A stretch of DNA of 22,653 nt from Parcubacteria group bacterium GW2011_GWA2_36_10 (lineage in GTDB: Bacteria; Patescibacteriota; Patescibacteriia; UBA1558; GWA2-36-10): positions 1 to 22,653 of the forward strand of contig LBRC01000003.1 of the NCBI GenBank assembly GCA_000991205.1. The letters are read 5' to 3'. Shown one piece after another: positions 15,478-22,421 of this stretch. A program made the position numbers and the translations under genes. How positions within the stretch are numbered: position 1 is the first letter of the stretch; each line of letters begins with the position of its first letter. The notes under the pieces are model-generated. The model made no database searches. It saw only the letters and a program-made list of their open reading frames with translations, and was not told where the DNA came from.

Positions 15478-16104
15478 TTATTTGTCACCCCGTGGAATCA
15501 CGGGATTTATTTCACCTTGACGTAAAATCTCCCAGCTATTGTCAATATTCATCTTAATAATAGTAGATGCCAAATTTTTGGGCAAGTTGCCAGCATTGAT
15601 AAACAAATCTGGCTTTATTGTTAAACTGTCTAAATATTTTTTTATTTCTTTTGCCTGATAAGCACTTTGCTGCTGACTAAGATTAAAAGACGTACTAATC
15701 AAAGGCATGCCAAAAAACTCAACTAACTCCTTAGTCCAAACAAAAGAAGAAATGCGCATCGCTAAACTATCTTGATAACAATCGTGCCAATCACAATAGC
15801 GATATGGTAAAACTAAAGTAAGTGGTCCCGGCCAATATTTTCTTGCCAAATCAGTGGCTAGTGGTGAAAATCTGGCTAAAGTAGCGGCTGTTCTGAAATC
15901 TGGCACCAAAACTGGCAAAGCTTTATTCTGATCGCGTTGTTTTATTTTATAAATTTTATTGACCACGCGTTGATCAAAAAAATCTCCCCCCAAACCATAA
16001 GAAGTTTCAGTTGGATAGACTATCACTCCTCCCCTATTTAAAACTTCTAGAGCTTTTTGCAAAACTGCAATCCGATTGCTTGAATTTAATTTTATTTCTT
16101 CCAT
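15478..16104 (-). CDS. tsaC: Threonylcarbamoyl-AMP synthase (TsaC/YrdC/Sua5 family)
   Basis: It makes threonylcarbamoyl-AMP from threonine, bicarbonate and ATP, the first step of t6A synthesis at position 37 of tRNAs reading ANN codons. Seen here: GGVIVYPTETSYGLGGD (25-41), KIKQRDQNKALPVLV (53-67), the PGPLTLVLP segment, LAMRISS, and ISTSFNLS near the end of the domain. At 208 residues it is the short TsaC/YrdC form without the Sua5 C-terminal domain. The last nine residues (NPVIPRGDK) come after the expected end and are partly encoded by a small palindrome, CCCGTG-GAAT-CACGGG (15489-15504). The ATG is 1 nt from the leuS TAG, so it is coupled to leuS. Family is certain. The symbol could equally be given as ywlC. 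Confidence 0.9.
   Translation of the reverse strand: MEEIKLNSSNRIAVLQKALEVLNRGGVIVYPTETSYGLGGDFFDQRVVNKIYKIKQRDQNKALPVLVPDFRTAATLARFSPLATDLARKYWPGPLTLVLPYRYCDWHDCYQDSLAMRISSFVWTKELVEFFGMPLISTSFNLSQQQSAYQAKEIKKYLDSLTIKPDLFINAGNLPKNLASTIIKMNIDNSWEILRQGEINPVIPRGDK
15489..15504. repeat. Small palindrome encoding the extra C-terminus of TsaC
   Basis: CCCGTG-GAAT-CACGGG is a perfect 6-bp stem with a 4-nt loop inside the last codons of the gene (VIPRG). There is no useful T tract, so it is read as a repeat that has extended the reading frame, not as a terminator. Confidence 0.5.
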
Positions 16105-16105
16105 A

Positions 16106-18508
16106 CTAAACTACAATACTAATAATTTTATTTTTAATGTGAAGATATTTTTTTACTTCTTTGCTAGCGATCATGGCTTGAATTTTTGGTAAGGCTAAAA
16201 CTCTATTTTTTAGCTCTGCACTATCTTCTGTGTCTAGATTTAACTCTATGGTATCTCTTAGTTTGCCGTTGACTTGAATACCCAAGATAATAATTTCTGC
16301 TTGCGCTAATTTCTCATCAAAGTCTGGCCAAGTGACATAAGCTAAAGTTTCTTTATTACCTAAATTTTGCCACATTTCTTCTGCTATATGTGGCGCTAGT
16401 GGCGAAATAAGTAAAATGATATTAGCAAAATCATTTCTATTAATTTGCTTTTTATCTAGTCCATTTACTAAAATCATCAAAGCTGAAATGGCGGTATTAA
16501 AACGAAAATTTTCGATGTCTTCTGTCACCTTTTTGATAGTATGATGAATTAATTTTTGATTTTCTTGAGAGCTAGCGACATCTTGTAAATCAAATTGTAA
16601 AGCCCAGACTTTTTTCAAAAAATTAAACACTCCTTTGATGCTTTCGGTATTCCAAGTCTTATCATCTTCAAATGGTCCCATGAACATTTCGTATAAGCGC
16701 AAAGTGTCAGCCCCAAACTCTTGCACAATTTCATCAGGATTGACCACATTGCCTTTGGACTTGGACATTTTGACTCCGCCCTCCCCTAAAATCATGCCCT
16801 GATTCACTAATTTCATAAAAGGCTCTTCACAAGGCACTAGCCTCAAATCAAATAAAACCATATTCCAAAAACGAGCATACAATAAATGCAAAACAGCGTG
16901 TTCAGCTCCGCCGATATACAAATCAACCGGCAACCAAGCTTTTAATTTTTTCTTGTCAGCCAAAACCTGATCATTATTTGGATCAATGTATCTTAGCCAA
17001 TACCAAGAAGATCCCGCCCATTGGGGCATAGTGTTTGTTTCACGCTTGGCCTTGCCACCACATTTTGGACAAGTGGTATTTACCCAAGTCTCGATATTTA
17101 CTAGCGGTGATTCACCTGTACCAGTTGGCTCATATTTTTCTACTGCTGGTAAAGTGACTGGCAATTCACTTTCTGGCACCGCCTGGACGCCACATTTTTC
17201 ACAATGAACTAAAGGAATTGGTTCGCCCCAATAACGTTGGCGAGAAAAAACCCAATCTCTTAATTTATAATTAATCGCAAATTTTCCACAATTATTTTTT
17301 TCTAGCCATTTAATAATTTTTGCAAAAAAATCAGCTGTCTTTAAACCGTCAAATTCACCAGAATTCATAGCCAGACCTTCGGCTTCGATAGCATTGAAAT
17401 TTAAATCTCCCTCCGCCTGAACAACTTGAATAATTGGCAAGTCAAATTTTTTAGCAAAATCCCAATCGCGTTGATCGTGAGCTGGTACTGCCATAATGGC
17501 CCCGAAGCCATAAGAAGCTAAAATATAATCAGCGATAAAAATAGGAATTTCAGCAAGATTCACTGGATTGATAGCCACGATATTTTCAAGTTTGACACCA
17601 GTTTTTTCTTTGGCCAAATCAACACGCTCTAAATCTGATTTATTTTTAGCCTCAAAAATATACTTTTCTACATCCGGCAAATTATTAATTTGCTTTTTTA
17701 ATTCTGAAATTATTTTATGTTCTGGCGACAAAGCTAAATAAGTTGCTCCAAACAAAGTATCTGGACGAGTCGTGAAAACCTTAACTTCTTCTTTACTGTC
17801 TTTAATTTTAAAAATAACTTCTGCACCTTCGCTTTGGCCAATCCAATTTTTTTGTAATAATTTTATTTTATTTGGCCAATCAAGTGTCTCAATGTTTTTT
17901 AATAATCTATCAGCATAAGCAGTAATTTTGAGCATCCACTGTCGTAAATCTTTTTTAGTAACCTGCGTGCCACAACGATCACATTTTCCCCCAACTACTT
18001 CTTCATTGGCTAAACCAGTTTTGCAAGATGGACACCAATTGATCGGCACCACACTTTCATAAGCCAAGCCTTTTTTAAATAGCTGTAAAAAAATCCATTG
18101 CGTCCATCTGTAATACTTTGGATCAGTCGTATTTATCTCACGCTGCCAATCATAAGAAAAGCCTAAAGATTTTATTTGGCGACGAAAATTATCAATATTT
18201 TTTTGTGTCGTTATTTTTGGTTGCGTGCCAGTTTTTATAGCATAGTTTTCTGCCGGTAAACCAAAAGCGTCCCAGCCCATCGGATGTAAAACTGAAAAGC
18301 CTTTTTGACGCCAATAACGAGACATAATATCAGAAGCCGTGTAGCCTTCTGGATGGCCAACGTGTAAACCTTCGCCAGAGGGATAAGGAAACATATCTAA
18401 AACATATTTTTTGCCTACCTTAGTTTCCCTGACAGCAAAGGTTGCTTCATTTTCCCAATATTTTTGCCATTTGGCTTCAATCTCTTTTGGCTGATATTCC
18501 TGATTCAT
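16106..18508 (-). CDS. leuS: Leucyl-tRNA synthetase
   Basis: Class I aminoacyl-tRNA synthetase charging tRNA-Leu. Seen in order: YPSGEGLHVGHPEGYTASDI with the HIGH-type HVGH (49-52); a zinc ribbon CPSC...CDRCG (~159-180); the CP1 editing domain with TTRPDTLFG (~247) and VPAHDQRDWDFA including the conserved editing Asp; a second Cys cluster (CEKCG ~437, CPKCGG ~482); MPQWAGSSWYWLRY; KMSKSKGNVV (580-589); and the anticodon-binding helical domain ending in a VNGKLRD-type C-terminal domain. Length (800) is normal for bacterial LeuRS. It is the first gene of a four-gene operon with its own promoter 29 nt upstream. There is no T-box or leader peptide: the predicted leader is only ~22 nt. No Shine-Dalgarno is visible. 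Confidence 0.97.
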   Translation of the reverse strand: MNQEYQPKEIEAKWQKYWENEATFAVRETKVGKKYVLDMFPYPSGEGLHVGHPEGYTASDIMSRYWRQKGFSVLHPMGWDAFGLPAENYAIKTGTQPKITTQKNIDNFRRQIKSLGFSYDWQREINTTDPKYYRWTQWIFLQLFKKGLAYESVVPINWCPSCKTGLANEEVVGGKCDRCGTQVTKKDLRQWMLKITAYADRLLKNIETLDWPNKIKLLQKNWIGQSEGAEVIFKIKDSKEEVKVFTTRPDTLFGATYLALSPEHKIISELKKQINNLPDVEKYIFEAKNKSDLERVDLAKEKTGVKLENIVAINPVNLAEIPIFIADYILASYGFGAIMAVPAHDQRDWDFAKKFDLPIIQVVQAEGDLNFNAIEAEGLAMNSGEFDGLKTADFFAKIIKWLEKNNCGKFAINYKLRDWVFSRQRYWGEPIPLVHCEKCGVQAVPESELPVTLPAVEKYEPTGTGESPLVNIETWVNTTCPKCGGKAKRETNTMPQWAGSSWYWLRYIDPNNDQVLADKKKLKAWLPVDLYIGGAEHAVLHLLYARFWNMVLFDLRLVPCEEPFMKLVNQGMILGEGGVKMSKSKGNVVNPDEIVQEFGADTLRLYEMFMGPFEDDKTWNTESIKGVFNFLKKVWALQFDLQDVASSQENQKLIHHTIKKVTEDIENFRFNTAISALMILVNGLDKKQINRNDFANIILLISPLAPHIAEEMWQNLGNKETLAYVTWPDFDEKLAQAEIIILGIQVNGKLRDTIELNLDTEDSAELKNRVLALPKIQAMIASKEVKKYLHIKNKIISIVV

Positions 18509-18536
18509 AAAGAAAAAATCAAATAATTATAGGAAA

Positions 18537-18565
18537 ATTCTAACATTATCAGCCTAAAAAATCAA
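18537..18565 (-). promoter_or_regulatory. Promoter of the leuS operon
   Basis: On the minus strand TTGATT (18565-18560) and TAGAAT (18542-18537) are separated by exactly 17 nt. A TG one base upstream of the -10 makes it an extended -10. Transcription would start ~22 nt before the leuS ATG. Confidence 0.65.
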
Positions 18566-18587
18566 TTTATTACTATTGACAAAAAGC

Positions 18588-18616
18588 TTGAAAAATATCC
18601 TGACTTGCGTTATAAT
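18588..18616 (+). promoter_or_regulatory. Promoter of the LysM-M23 peptidase gene
   Basis: TTGAAA (18588-18593), a 17-nt spacer and a perfect TATAAT (18611-18616). It is divergent from the leuS promoter, with ~22 nt between the two -35 boxes. The transcript would have a leader of ~75 nt containing the 16-bp hairpin at 18661-18695. Confidence 0.75.
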
Positions 18617-18660
18617 TGTTTATACTAATTAAGCTCCTATAGACACCTTGCCATTTATCC

Positions 18661-18695
18661 TGACTCTGACTCCGCCGTCGGCGGAGTCAGAGTCA
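18661..18695. repeat. Perfect 16-bp inverted repeat in the peptidase 5' leader
   Basis: TGACTCTGACTCCGCC (18661-18676), loop GTC, then its exact reverse complement (18680-18695). It ends 4 nt before the ATG at 18700, so in the mRNA it would cover the ribosome-binding region. There is no T tract, so it is not a normal terminator. Confidence 0.85.
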
Positions 18696-18699
18696 AAGT

Positions 18700-20118
18700 A
18701 TGGTGTTACTCGTAGGAAAATATAATAAACATATTAGTATTCACTGGAAGAAAATTTTTACTGGCCTATTGTTGAAGACAATTGATGGCCTCATCAAGCT
18801 AAAAAAACCTCTACTCTGGTTTGGTGGCTGGTTTTATCTAGGGCTAAAATTTTTGACTAAAATTTTTATTTTACCAATTTTATTACCTCTCTATCGTCTT
18901 TTTACTCGCACTAAAACTCATTATCGCCGTTTAAACATCAGACAAATTCCTTATTTGATATTTATTAAAAAATATTTACCGCGCTTAACTGTTTTTATTT
19001 TAGTTGTCGTTGTGACTAGTAACAACATTTTTGCTCAAAGCTATGGCCTGGATGAATATGTCAATAAAAGCTTAATCTCTGCTTTGGTGATGCCAGACCA
19101 AGAAAATTGGAGTGAACTAATCGAAGACTCTGGCCCAGCGTTAGCAATCTCACCGACAGCGACTAACTACCTACAAGAGCAAGGCGCTGTCCAAGAACTA
19201 GTGGTCAACACTCCTTTTGCTGATGATAGCGGACAAAGACAAATCAACACTTCAGCTGATGATAGTAGCTTAGTTTTATTAAACCCAAATGACATCAATG
19301 ATAATGAACCAACTCCAACTGATACTCAACGTTCAGAGATTATTTACTATACTGTCAAAGCTGGTGACGTCTTGGGTAAAATATCTGAACAATTTAATAT
19401 CACCACCAACACTTTGCTCTGGGCTAATAATCTGACTTGGAGTTCTACTATCCAACCAGGACAAAAACTTACTATTTTACCGTCTTCTGGTATTAATTAT
19501 GAAGTGCAAAAAGGAGATACTTTAGCTTCCATTGCTAAAAAATATCAAGCCGATAGTGCGAAGATTATTTCAGCTAACCAATTAACTAACGCCGGCACTA
19601 TCAAGTCTGGGGATTTATTATTTGTTCCTGATGGTATCAAACCAACCAAAATAAAATCTTCTTATCAACCACCAAAAAGTATCGCTAAAAAACCAAGCAA
19701 AACCGAAGCAAATAATGTCTACAGCGATGAAGATGTGCCGGGCTCAAATTCTACTTCTGACACTAAACTACTCTGGCCTCTACTTAGTCAACGTATGACT
19801 CAATATTATAGCTGGAAACACACTGGTCTAGATATTGGTGATAAAACGGGCAATCCGATTTATGCCGCCGAAAGTGGCAAAGTTGAACGCGCTGGCTGGT
19901 CCACTGGCTATGGCTACAATGTCATGATTAATCATGGTAATGGTTTAGTGACACTCTACGGCCATGCCTCTAAACTCTTAGTCAAAGATGGTGACACGGT
20001 CTCCCGCGGTGAAACTATTGCCCTGATCGGCAACACTGGCTGGTCGACCGGACCTCATCTACACTTTGAAGTCCGCATCAATGATGCCCGCAAAAATCCT
20101 TTGAATTATATAAGGTAA
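18700..20118 (+). CDS. Membrane-anchored LysM-LysM-M23 peptidoglycan endopeptidase
   Basis: 472 residues. The hydrophobic N-terminal part has spans at ~38-66 and ~95-112, followed by an acidic linker. Two LysM peptidoglycan-binding domains follow: ~214-261 (IIYYTVKAGDVLGKISEQF) and ~265-311 (INYEVQKGDTLASIAKKY). After a Ser/Lys-rich linker comes an M23/LytM metallopeptidase domain (~357-472) with all zinc and catalytic residues: H374 and D378 in HTGLD, H422 in YGHA, and H453-x-H455 in HLHFE. It should cleave peptide cross-links in the cell wall from outside, in growth or division. It is a single-gene unit with its own promoter, divergent from leuS, and ends in a terminator. The assigned ATG is the first possible start after the leader hairpin; an internal start a little further in cannot be excluded. 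Confidence 0.92.
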   Translation: MVLLVGKYNKHISIHWKKIFTGLLLKTIDGLIKLKKPLLWFGGWFYLGLKFLTKIFILPILLPLYRLFTRTKTHYRRLNIRQIPYLIFIKKYLPRLTVFILVVVVTSNNIFAQSYGLDEYVNKSLISALVMPDQENWSELIEDSGPALAISPTATNYLQEQGAVQELVVNTPFADDSGQRQINTSADDSSLVLLNPNDINDNEPTPTDTQRSEIIYYTVKAGDVLGKISEQFNITTNTLLWANNLTWSSTIQPGQKLTILPSSGINYEVQKGDTLASIAKKYQADSAKIISANQLTNAGTIKSGDLLFVPDGIKPTKIKSSYQPPKSIAKKPSKTEANNVYSDEDVPGSNSTSDTKLLWPLLSQRMTQYYSWKHTGLDIGDKTGNPIYAAESGKVERAGWSTGYGYNVMINHGNGLVTLYGHASKLLVKDGDTVSRGETIALIGNTGWSTGPHLHFEVRINDARKNPLNYIR

Positions 20119-20126
20119 ACATTTTG

Positions 20127-20158
20127 AAAAATCCCCCACCTAAAGGCGAGGGATTTTT
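20127..20158 (+). terminator. Terminator between convergent genes (peptidase and 20188 gene)
   Basis: AAAAATCCC (20127-20135) and GGGATTTTT (20150-20158) form a 9-bp outer stem around an imperfect inner hairpin (CC-TAAA-GG). A and T tracts on both sides make it usable in both directions. It lies 9 nt after the peptidase stop. Confidence 0.75.
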
Positions 20159-20187
20159 GTATTTAAATGATGTTTATAATTTAATAA

Positions 20188-21195
20188 TTACATTTTAAAA
20201 AAATTTAAATCCCATGATTGACCCTCACCTCGAACTGGAGCAATCGTCATGTTTTGATCGTCATTATTAACTTGCCAACAAGCAGCCCCATAAAAACATA
20301 CTTCTTGACCAATAACTATATGGCCAGATAAAGTAGAAAATTGATTATCTTTAAAATCACAAACATTACGACTATTAGGCTCAGCAACTAAAAAAGAAAA
20401 TGCATAAGTGTTTGGTGCCGGTTGGTTATCTAAGAGTTTAAAAATTAATCCATTACGATGTAAAATCTCTGGAGAAGATGTGGTGGAAAAAAAATTATCT
20501 AATAAATTCCACGTCGGATCACCAGAATTACCACCGTAACTACCAACTAATTCTTGATAAACATCATTAACAGTTGATTTGGCATAACCAGCACCCATAG
20601 TAAAAGTACCCCAAAGAGCTACTTCTAATTCTAAATCTGGGTCATTCACATCACCAAAACCATTGGGTGAAAAATCTGGCCTAACACAAACTTGATCTTT
20701 ACTACTTAAAATAAATAAATTTTCATTTTCTACTGAATGAATAGCTAATCTACCGTCGCCAACTGGATTGTAACCATTGTTTACTTCATCGCCATCTAAA
20801 TAACTATCACCGTCAGAATCTGTATTATTAATATCAGTTTTCCAAATATTTATTTCATCCGCATCACGCAAGCCATCATCGTCAGTATCTAGATTTTCAT
20901 CAATTGTACTAGTAGCTACTATATTTTCTACTACCGGCTCTGAATTGACAACTTCCTTAGAAACTTCTACTGGTTTATTTAAAAATGGCAATTTATATTT
21001 TAAGTCTGTAAATAAAAATGCATAAACACCACTACCAATAATTAAAACACCGATGACGCTCAACAAAATAACCAGCCACCATTTACGCTTTGGTTGATAA
21101 GCTGTGACTTGCTCAACGTTGACTGTGTTAGTAGTCACCGGTGCTACAATTGGTGCTGGCGTAGCCGGCGCTTGATCTTGATTGTATTCTAACAT
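20188..21195 (-). CDS. Single-pass membrane protein with Asp-rich thrombospondin-3-like repeat and novel C-terminal domain
   Basis: 335 residues. The N-terminal ~38 residues are Pro/Thr/Val rich and presumably cytoplasmic, followed by one membrane span (~39-61). The repeat NLDTDDDGLRDADE (101-114), then NNTDSDGDSYLDGDEVNNG (123-141), is a calcium-binding-type Asp motif. The rest (~150-335) is an unrecognised beta-rich extracellular domain with several Cys (CVRPDF, NVCDF, EVCFYGAACW) that may form disulfides. It starts 18 nt after the stop of the 21214 gene, so the two form an operon. Architecture matches the first gene of the 13349 operon, but the C-terminal domain differs. Function unknown; surface localisation is well supported. 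Confidence 0.75.
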   Translation of the reverse strand: MLEYNQDQAPATPAPIVAPVTTNTVNVEQVTAYQPKRKWWLVILLSVIGVLIIGSGVYAFLFTDLKYKLPFLNKPVEVSKEVVNSEPVVENIVATSTIDENLDTDDDGLRDADEINIWKTDINNTDSDGDSYLDGDEVNNGYNPVGDGRLAIHSVENENLFILSSKDQVCVRPDFSPNGFGDVNDPDLELEVALWGTFTMGAGYAKSTVNDVYQELVGSYGGNSGDPTWNLLDNFFSTTSSPEILHRNGLIFKLLDNQPAPNTYAFSFLVAEPNSRNVCDFKDNQFSTLSGHIVIGQEVCFYGAACWQVNNDDQNMTIAPVRGEGQSWDLNFFKM

Positions 21196-21213
21196 AAAAT
21201 ATTTTTAAATTTT

Positions 21214-21999
21214 TTATTCCAAAATTTTCCATTCATTATTTATTTGTTCTAAAACAAAAGAGGTATTTTCAAAGAAACTATTTTCTAATAGCGTGTCCAC
21301 GCTAGCACTGATTTTATTTTCCACTTTACTAGCTGATTTGACACTAAAACCCACTACTTGCTCTTGATAATAACTAGCAAAAAAAATCAAAAATTTAGCT
21401 GGATCTGCTTGAGCCTGGGCGTAGATGGTGTTATCTGGCGCTAAAAGCTGAACGAAATTTTGACTATCTTTTGTATTAATACTTTTAGCTAAATTATCCA
21501 AAACTGTTTGTGCGATGGCTACAACAGCTGGATCAGATACTGTGGAATTATTGGCTTGTTCAGCTAATTTACCAGCCCCCAAAGGATTATAGCCATTAGA
21601 CACTTCTTCGCCATCGCTATAGCTATCAGCGTCCGTATCAGCCAGGGTCGGATCAGTAAACCAAACTGTAGTTTCTACCACATCAGTCAAGCCGTCACCA
21701 TCAGTATCTAGATTTGTATCAACTGTGTTTTCAACTGGTGCTAGCACTTGATCATTCACGGCTGGCACTTCTGGACTTAGCACGGTCTTAGTACCTGGCT
21801 TATGCAAATACCACCACACTAAACCAGCGATACTGAAAATAACCACTGCCAAAACTAACCATTGCCACCATGGCGCTTGCCTAAGACTTTTGACACTCAT
21901 ATTAGCGCCCCCTGATGCAGGGCCACTATAAGCAGTAGAAATGTCTGGTGTAGCTAAAGCTTTGAAATCTTGTGCTTTTATATTTTTATCTTCAAACAT
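21214..21999 (-). CDS. Single-pass membrane protein with Asp-rich thrombospondin-3-like repeat, possible NTF2-like tail
   Basis: 261 residues from the ATG at 21999. The frame also has an ATG at 22035, but the extended -10 box (22024-22032) lies inside that longer version, so I chose the inner start. The N-terminus is cytoplasmic, followed by one span (~44-65) rich in Trp. Then comes the repeat NLDTDGDGLTDVVE and DTDADSYSDGEEVSNGYNP, which binds calcium in related motifs. The C-terminal ~100 residues (DNLAKSINTKDSQNFVQLLA to VLEQINNEWKILE) have the alternating helix-strand look and final EWKI strand of small NTF2-like or lumazine-type domains; this is weak. First gene of a two-gene operon with the 20188 gene. 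Confidence 0.75.
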   Translation of the reverse strand: MFEDKNIKAQDFKALATPDISTAYSGPASGGANMSVKSLRQAPWWQWLVLAVVIFSIAGLVWWYLHKPGTKTVLSPEVPAVNDQVLAPVENTVDTNLDTDGDGLTDVVETTVWFTDPTLADTDADSYSDGEEVSNGYNPLGAGKLAEQANNSTVSDPAVVAIAQTVLDNLAKSINTKDSQNFVQLLAPDNTIYAQAQADPAKFLIFFASYYQEQVVGFSVKSASKVENKISASVDTLLENSFFENTSFVLEQINNEWKILE

Positions 22000-22023
22000 A
22001 AAACTATTTTTAAAAACAATATT

Positions 22024-22032
22024 ATTATAACA
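22024..22032 (-). promoter_or_regulatory. Extended -10 promoter for the 21214-20188 pair
   Basis: TGTTATAAT on the minus strand (22032 to 22024), ending 24 nt before the ATG at 21999. It is nearly identical in context to the promoter at 13372-13380. No -35 at normal spacing. It lies just downstream of the tRNA-unit terminator. Confidence 0.65.
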
Positions 22033-22051
22033 CAAATAACTCTAATAAAAA

Positions 22052-22072
22052 AATCAACCCCGCGGGTTGATT
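22052..22072 (-). terminator. Terminator of the tRNA transcription unit
   Basis: AATCAACCC-CGC-GGGTTGATT is a perfect 9-bp stem with a 3-nt loop. On the minus strand it is followed by seven T residues counting the stem end. It begins right at the CCA of the tRNA-like remnant. Confidence 0.75.
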
Positions 22073-22128
22073 GGTGGACTGTGCGGGAATCCCTGCCTGC
22101 CCTGCCTACCGGCAGGCAGGGAACCCGA
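22072..22128 (-). pseudogene. 3' end of a tRNA gene (T-arm, acceptor strand, CCA) interrupted in the T-loop by a palindrome
   Basis: On the minus strand the sequence reads TCGGG-TTC, then a 29-nt palindromic block, then GATT-CCCGC-ACAGTCC-A-CCA. Removing the block (22092-22120) leaves a T-arm with 4 of 5 stem pairs and a standard TTCGATT loop, followed by a 7-nt acceptor strand, A73 and an encoded CCA. There is no matching 5' half: the tRNA-Ala 3' end lies only 19 nt upstream and no GGACTGT acceptor strand is present. It looks like a remnant, not a functional tRNA. Which tRNA it came from cannot be told. Confidence 0.45.
22091..22121. repeat. CCTGCCTGCC-type palindromic repeat
   Basis: CCCTGCCTGCC (22091-22101) and GGCAGGCAGGG (22111-22121) form a perfect 11-bp stem around CTGCCTACC. 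An outer CGGG/CCCG pair continues the fold. In the other strand's frame it reads PALPTGRQG, a peptide I recall as recurrent in CPR gene predictions. Confidence 0.75.
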
Positions 22129-22147
22129 CTACGGTTTATAAATTTTG

Positions 22148-22221
22148 TGGTGGAGATGCGGGGAATTGAACCCCGAATAGGTCAATGCGAATGACCCGTT
22201 ATACCGTTTAACTACATCCCC
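22148..22221 (-). tRNA. tRNA-Ala (anticodon CGC), CCA encoded
   Basis: The acceptor stem GGGGATG/CATCTCC contains the G3:U70 wobble pair that marks alanine tRNAs. D-stem GTTA/TAAC. The anticodon stem GGTCA/TGACC encloses loop TTCGCAT, giving anticodon CGC (codon GCG). T-stem CGGGG/CCCCG with loop TTCAATT. A73 and CCA are encoded. It follows tRNA-Pro in the same unit. Confidence 0.9.
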
Positions 22222-22230
22222 CAAATACGC

Positions 22231-22262
22231 TTCCGCCAAAGGCGGATCCGCCTTTGGCGGAA
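22231..22262. repeat. Perfect 32-nt palindrome between the two tRNA genes
   Basis: TTCCGCCAAAGGCGGA at 22231-22246 is followed with no spacer by its reverse complement (22247-22262), with GGATCC at the centre. Each half also contains a smaller CCGCC-AAA-GGCGG hairpin. It could mark an RNA-processing point between the tRNAs. Confidence 0.8.
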
Positions 22263-22281
22263 ACAGCCCTTAAAAATATTT

Positions 22282-22358
22282 TGGTCGGAGATACCGGACT
22301 CGAACCGGTGACCTCAGCGTCCCGAACGCTGCGCGCTAGCCAACTGCGCTAATCCCCG
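22282..22358 (-). tRNA. tRNA-Pro (anticodon CGG), CCA encoded
   Basis: The acceptor stem CGGGGAT/ATCTCCG begins with the C1:G72 pair typical of proline tRNAs. D-stem GCGC/GCGC. The anticodon stem CAGCG/CGCTG encloses loop TTCGGGA, giving anticodon CGG (codon CCG). T-stem ACCGG/CCGGT with loop TTCGAGT. A73 and CCA are encoded. First RNA of the unit. Confidence 0.92.
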
Positions 22359-22376
22359 CTAAAAAACAACGCCTGA

Positions 22377-22405
22377 ATATTAGGCTAAAAACCAAAAAAA
22401 TTCAA
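22377..22405 (-). promoter_or_regulatory. Probable promoter of the tRNA unit
   Basis: TTGAAT (22405-22400) and TAATAT (22382-22377) on the minus strand with exactly 17 nt between, ending 18 nt before the tRNA-Pro 5' end. Each box matches consensus at four of six positions. Confidence 0.5.
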
Positions 22406-22421
22406 GCTAAATATTTTTTTT

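Noticed and set aside
18575..18616. TTGACA at 18575-18580 as the -35 of the peptidase promoter
   Set aside because: It lies 30 nt before the TATAAT, far too distant; TTGAAA at 18588 gives the correct 17-nt spacing.
18509..18699. T-box or riboswitch in the leuS/peptidase intergenic region
   Set aside because: The leuS leader would be only ~22 nt, and the plus-strand leader contains one simple hairpin with no T-box or known riboswitch core.
22000..22035. Upstream ATG (22035) as the start of the 21214 gene
   Set aside because: The extended -10 box lies inside this extension, and the residues added (MCYNNIVFKNSF) are unlike the related proteins; the ATG at 21999 is preferred.
21970..22194. Plus-strand frame of ~74 codons over the tRNA-Ala and the CCTGCCTGCC palindrome
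   Set aside because: It is the antisense translation of a tRNA, a tRNA remnant and a terminator (VEMRGIEPR and PALPTGRQG are typical artefacts).
22371..22385. GCCT-n7-AGGC hairpin as a terminator for the right-edge gene
   Set aside because: The stem is only four pairs, lacks a following T tract and overlaps the predicted -10 box of the tRNA unit.
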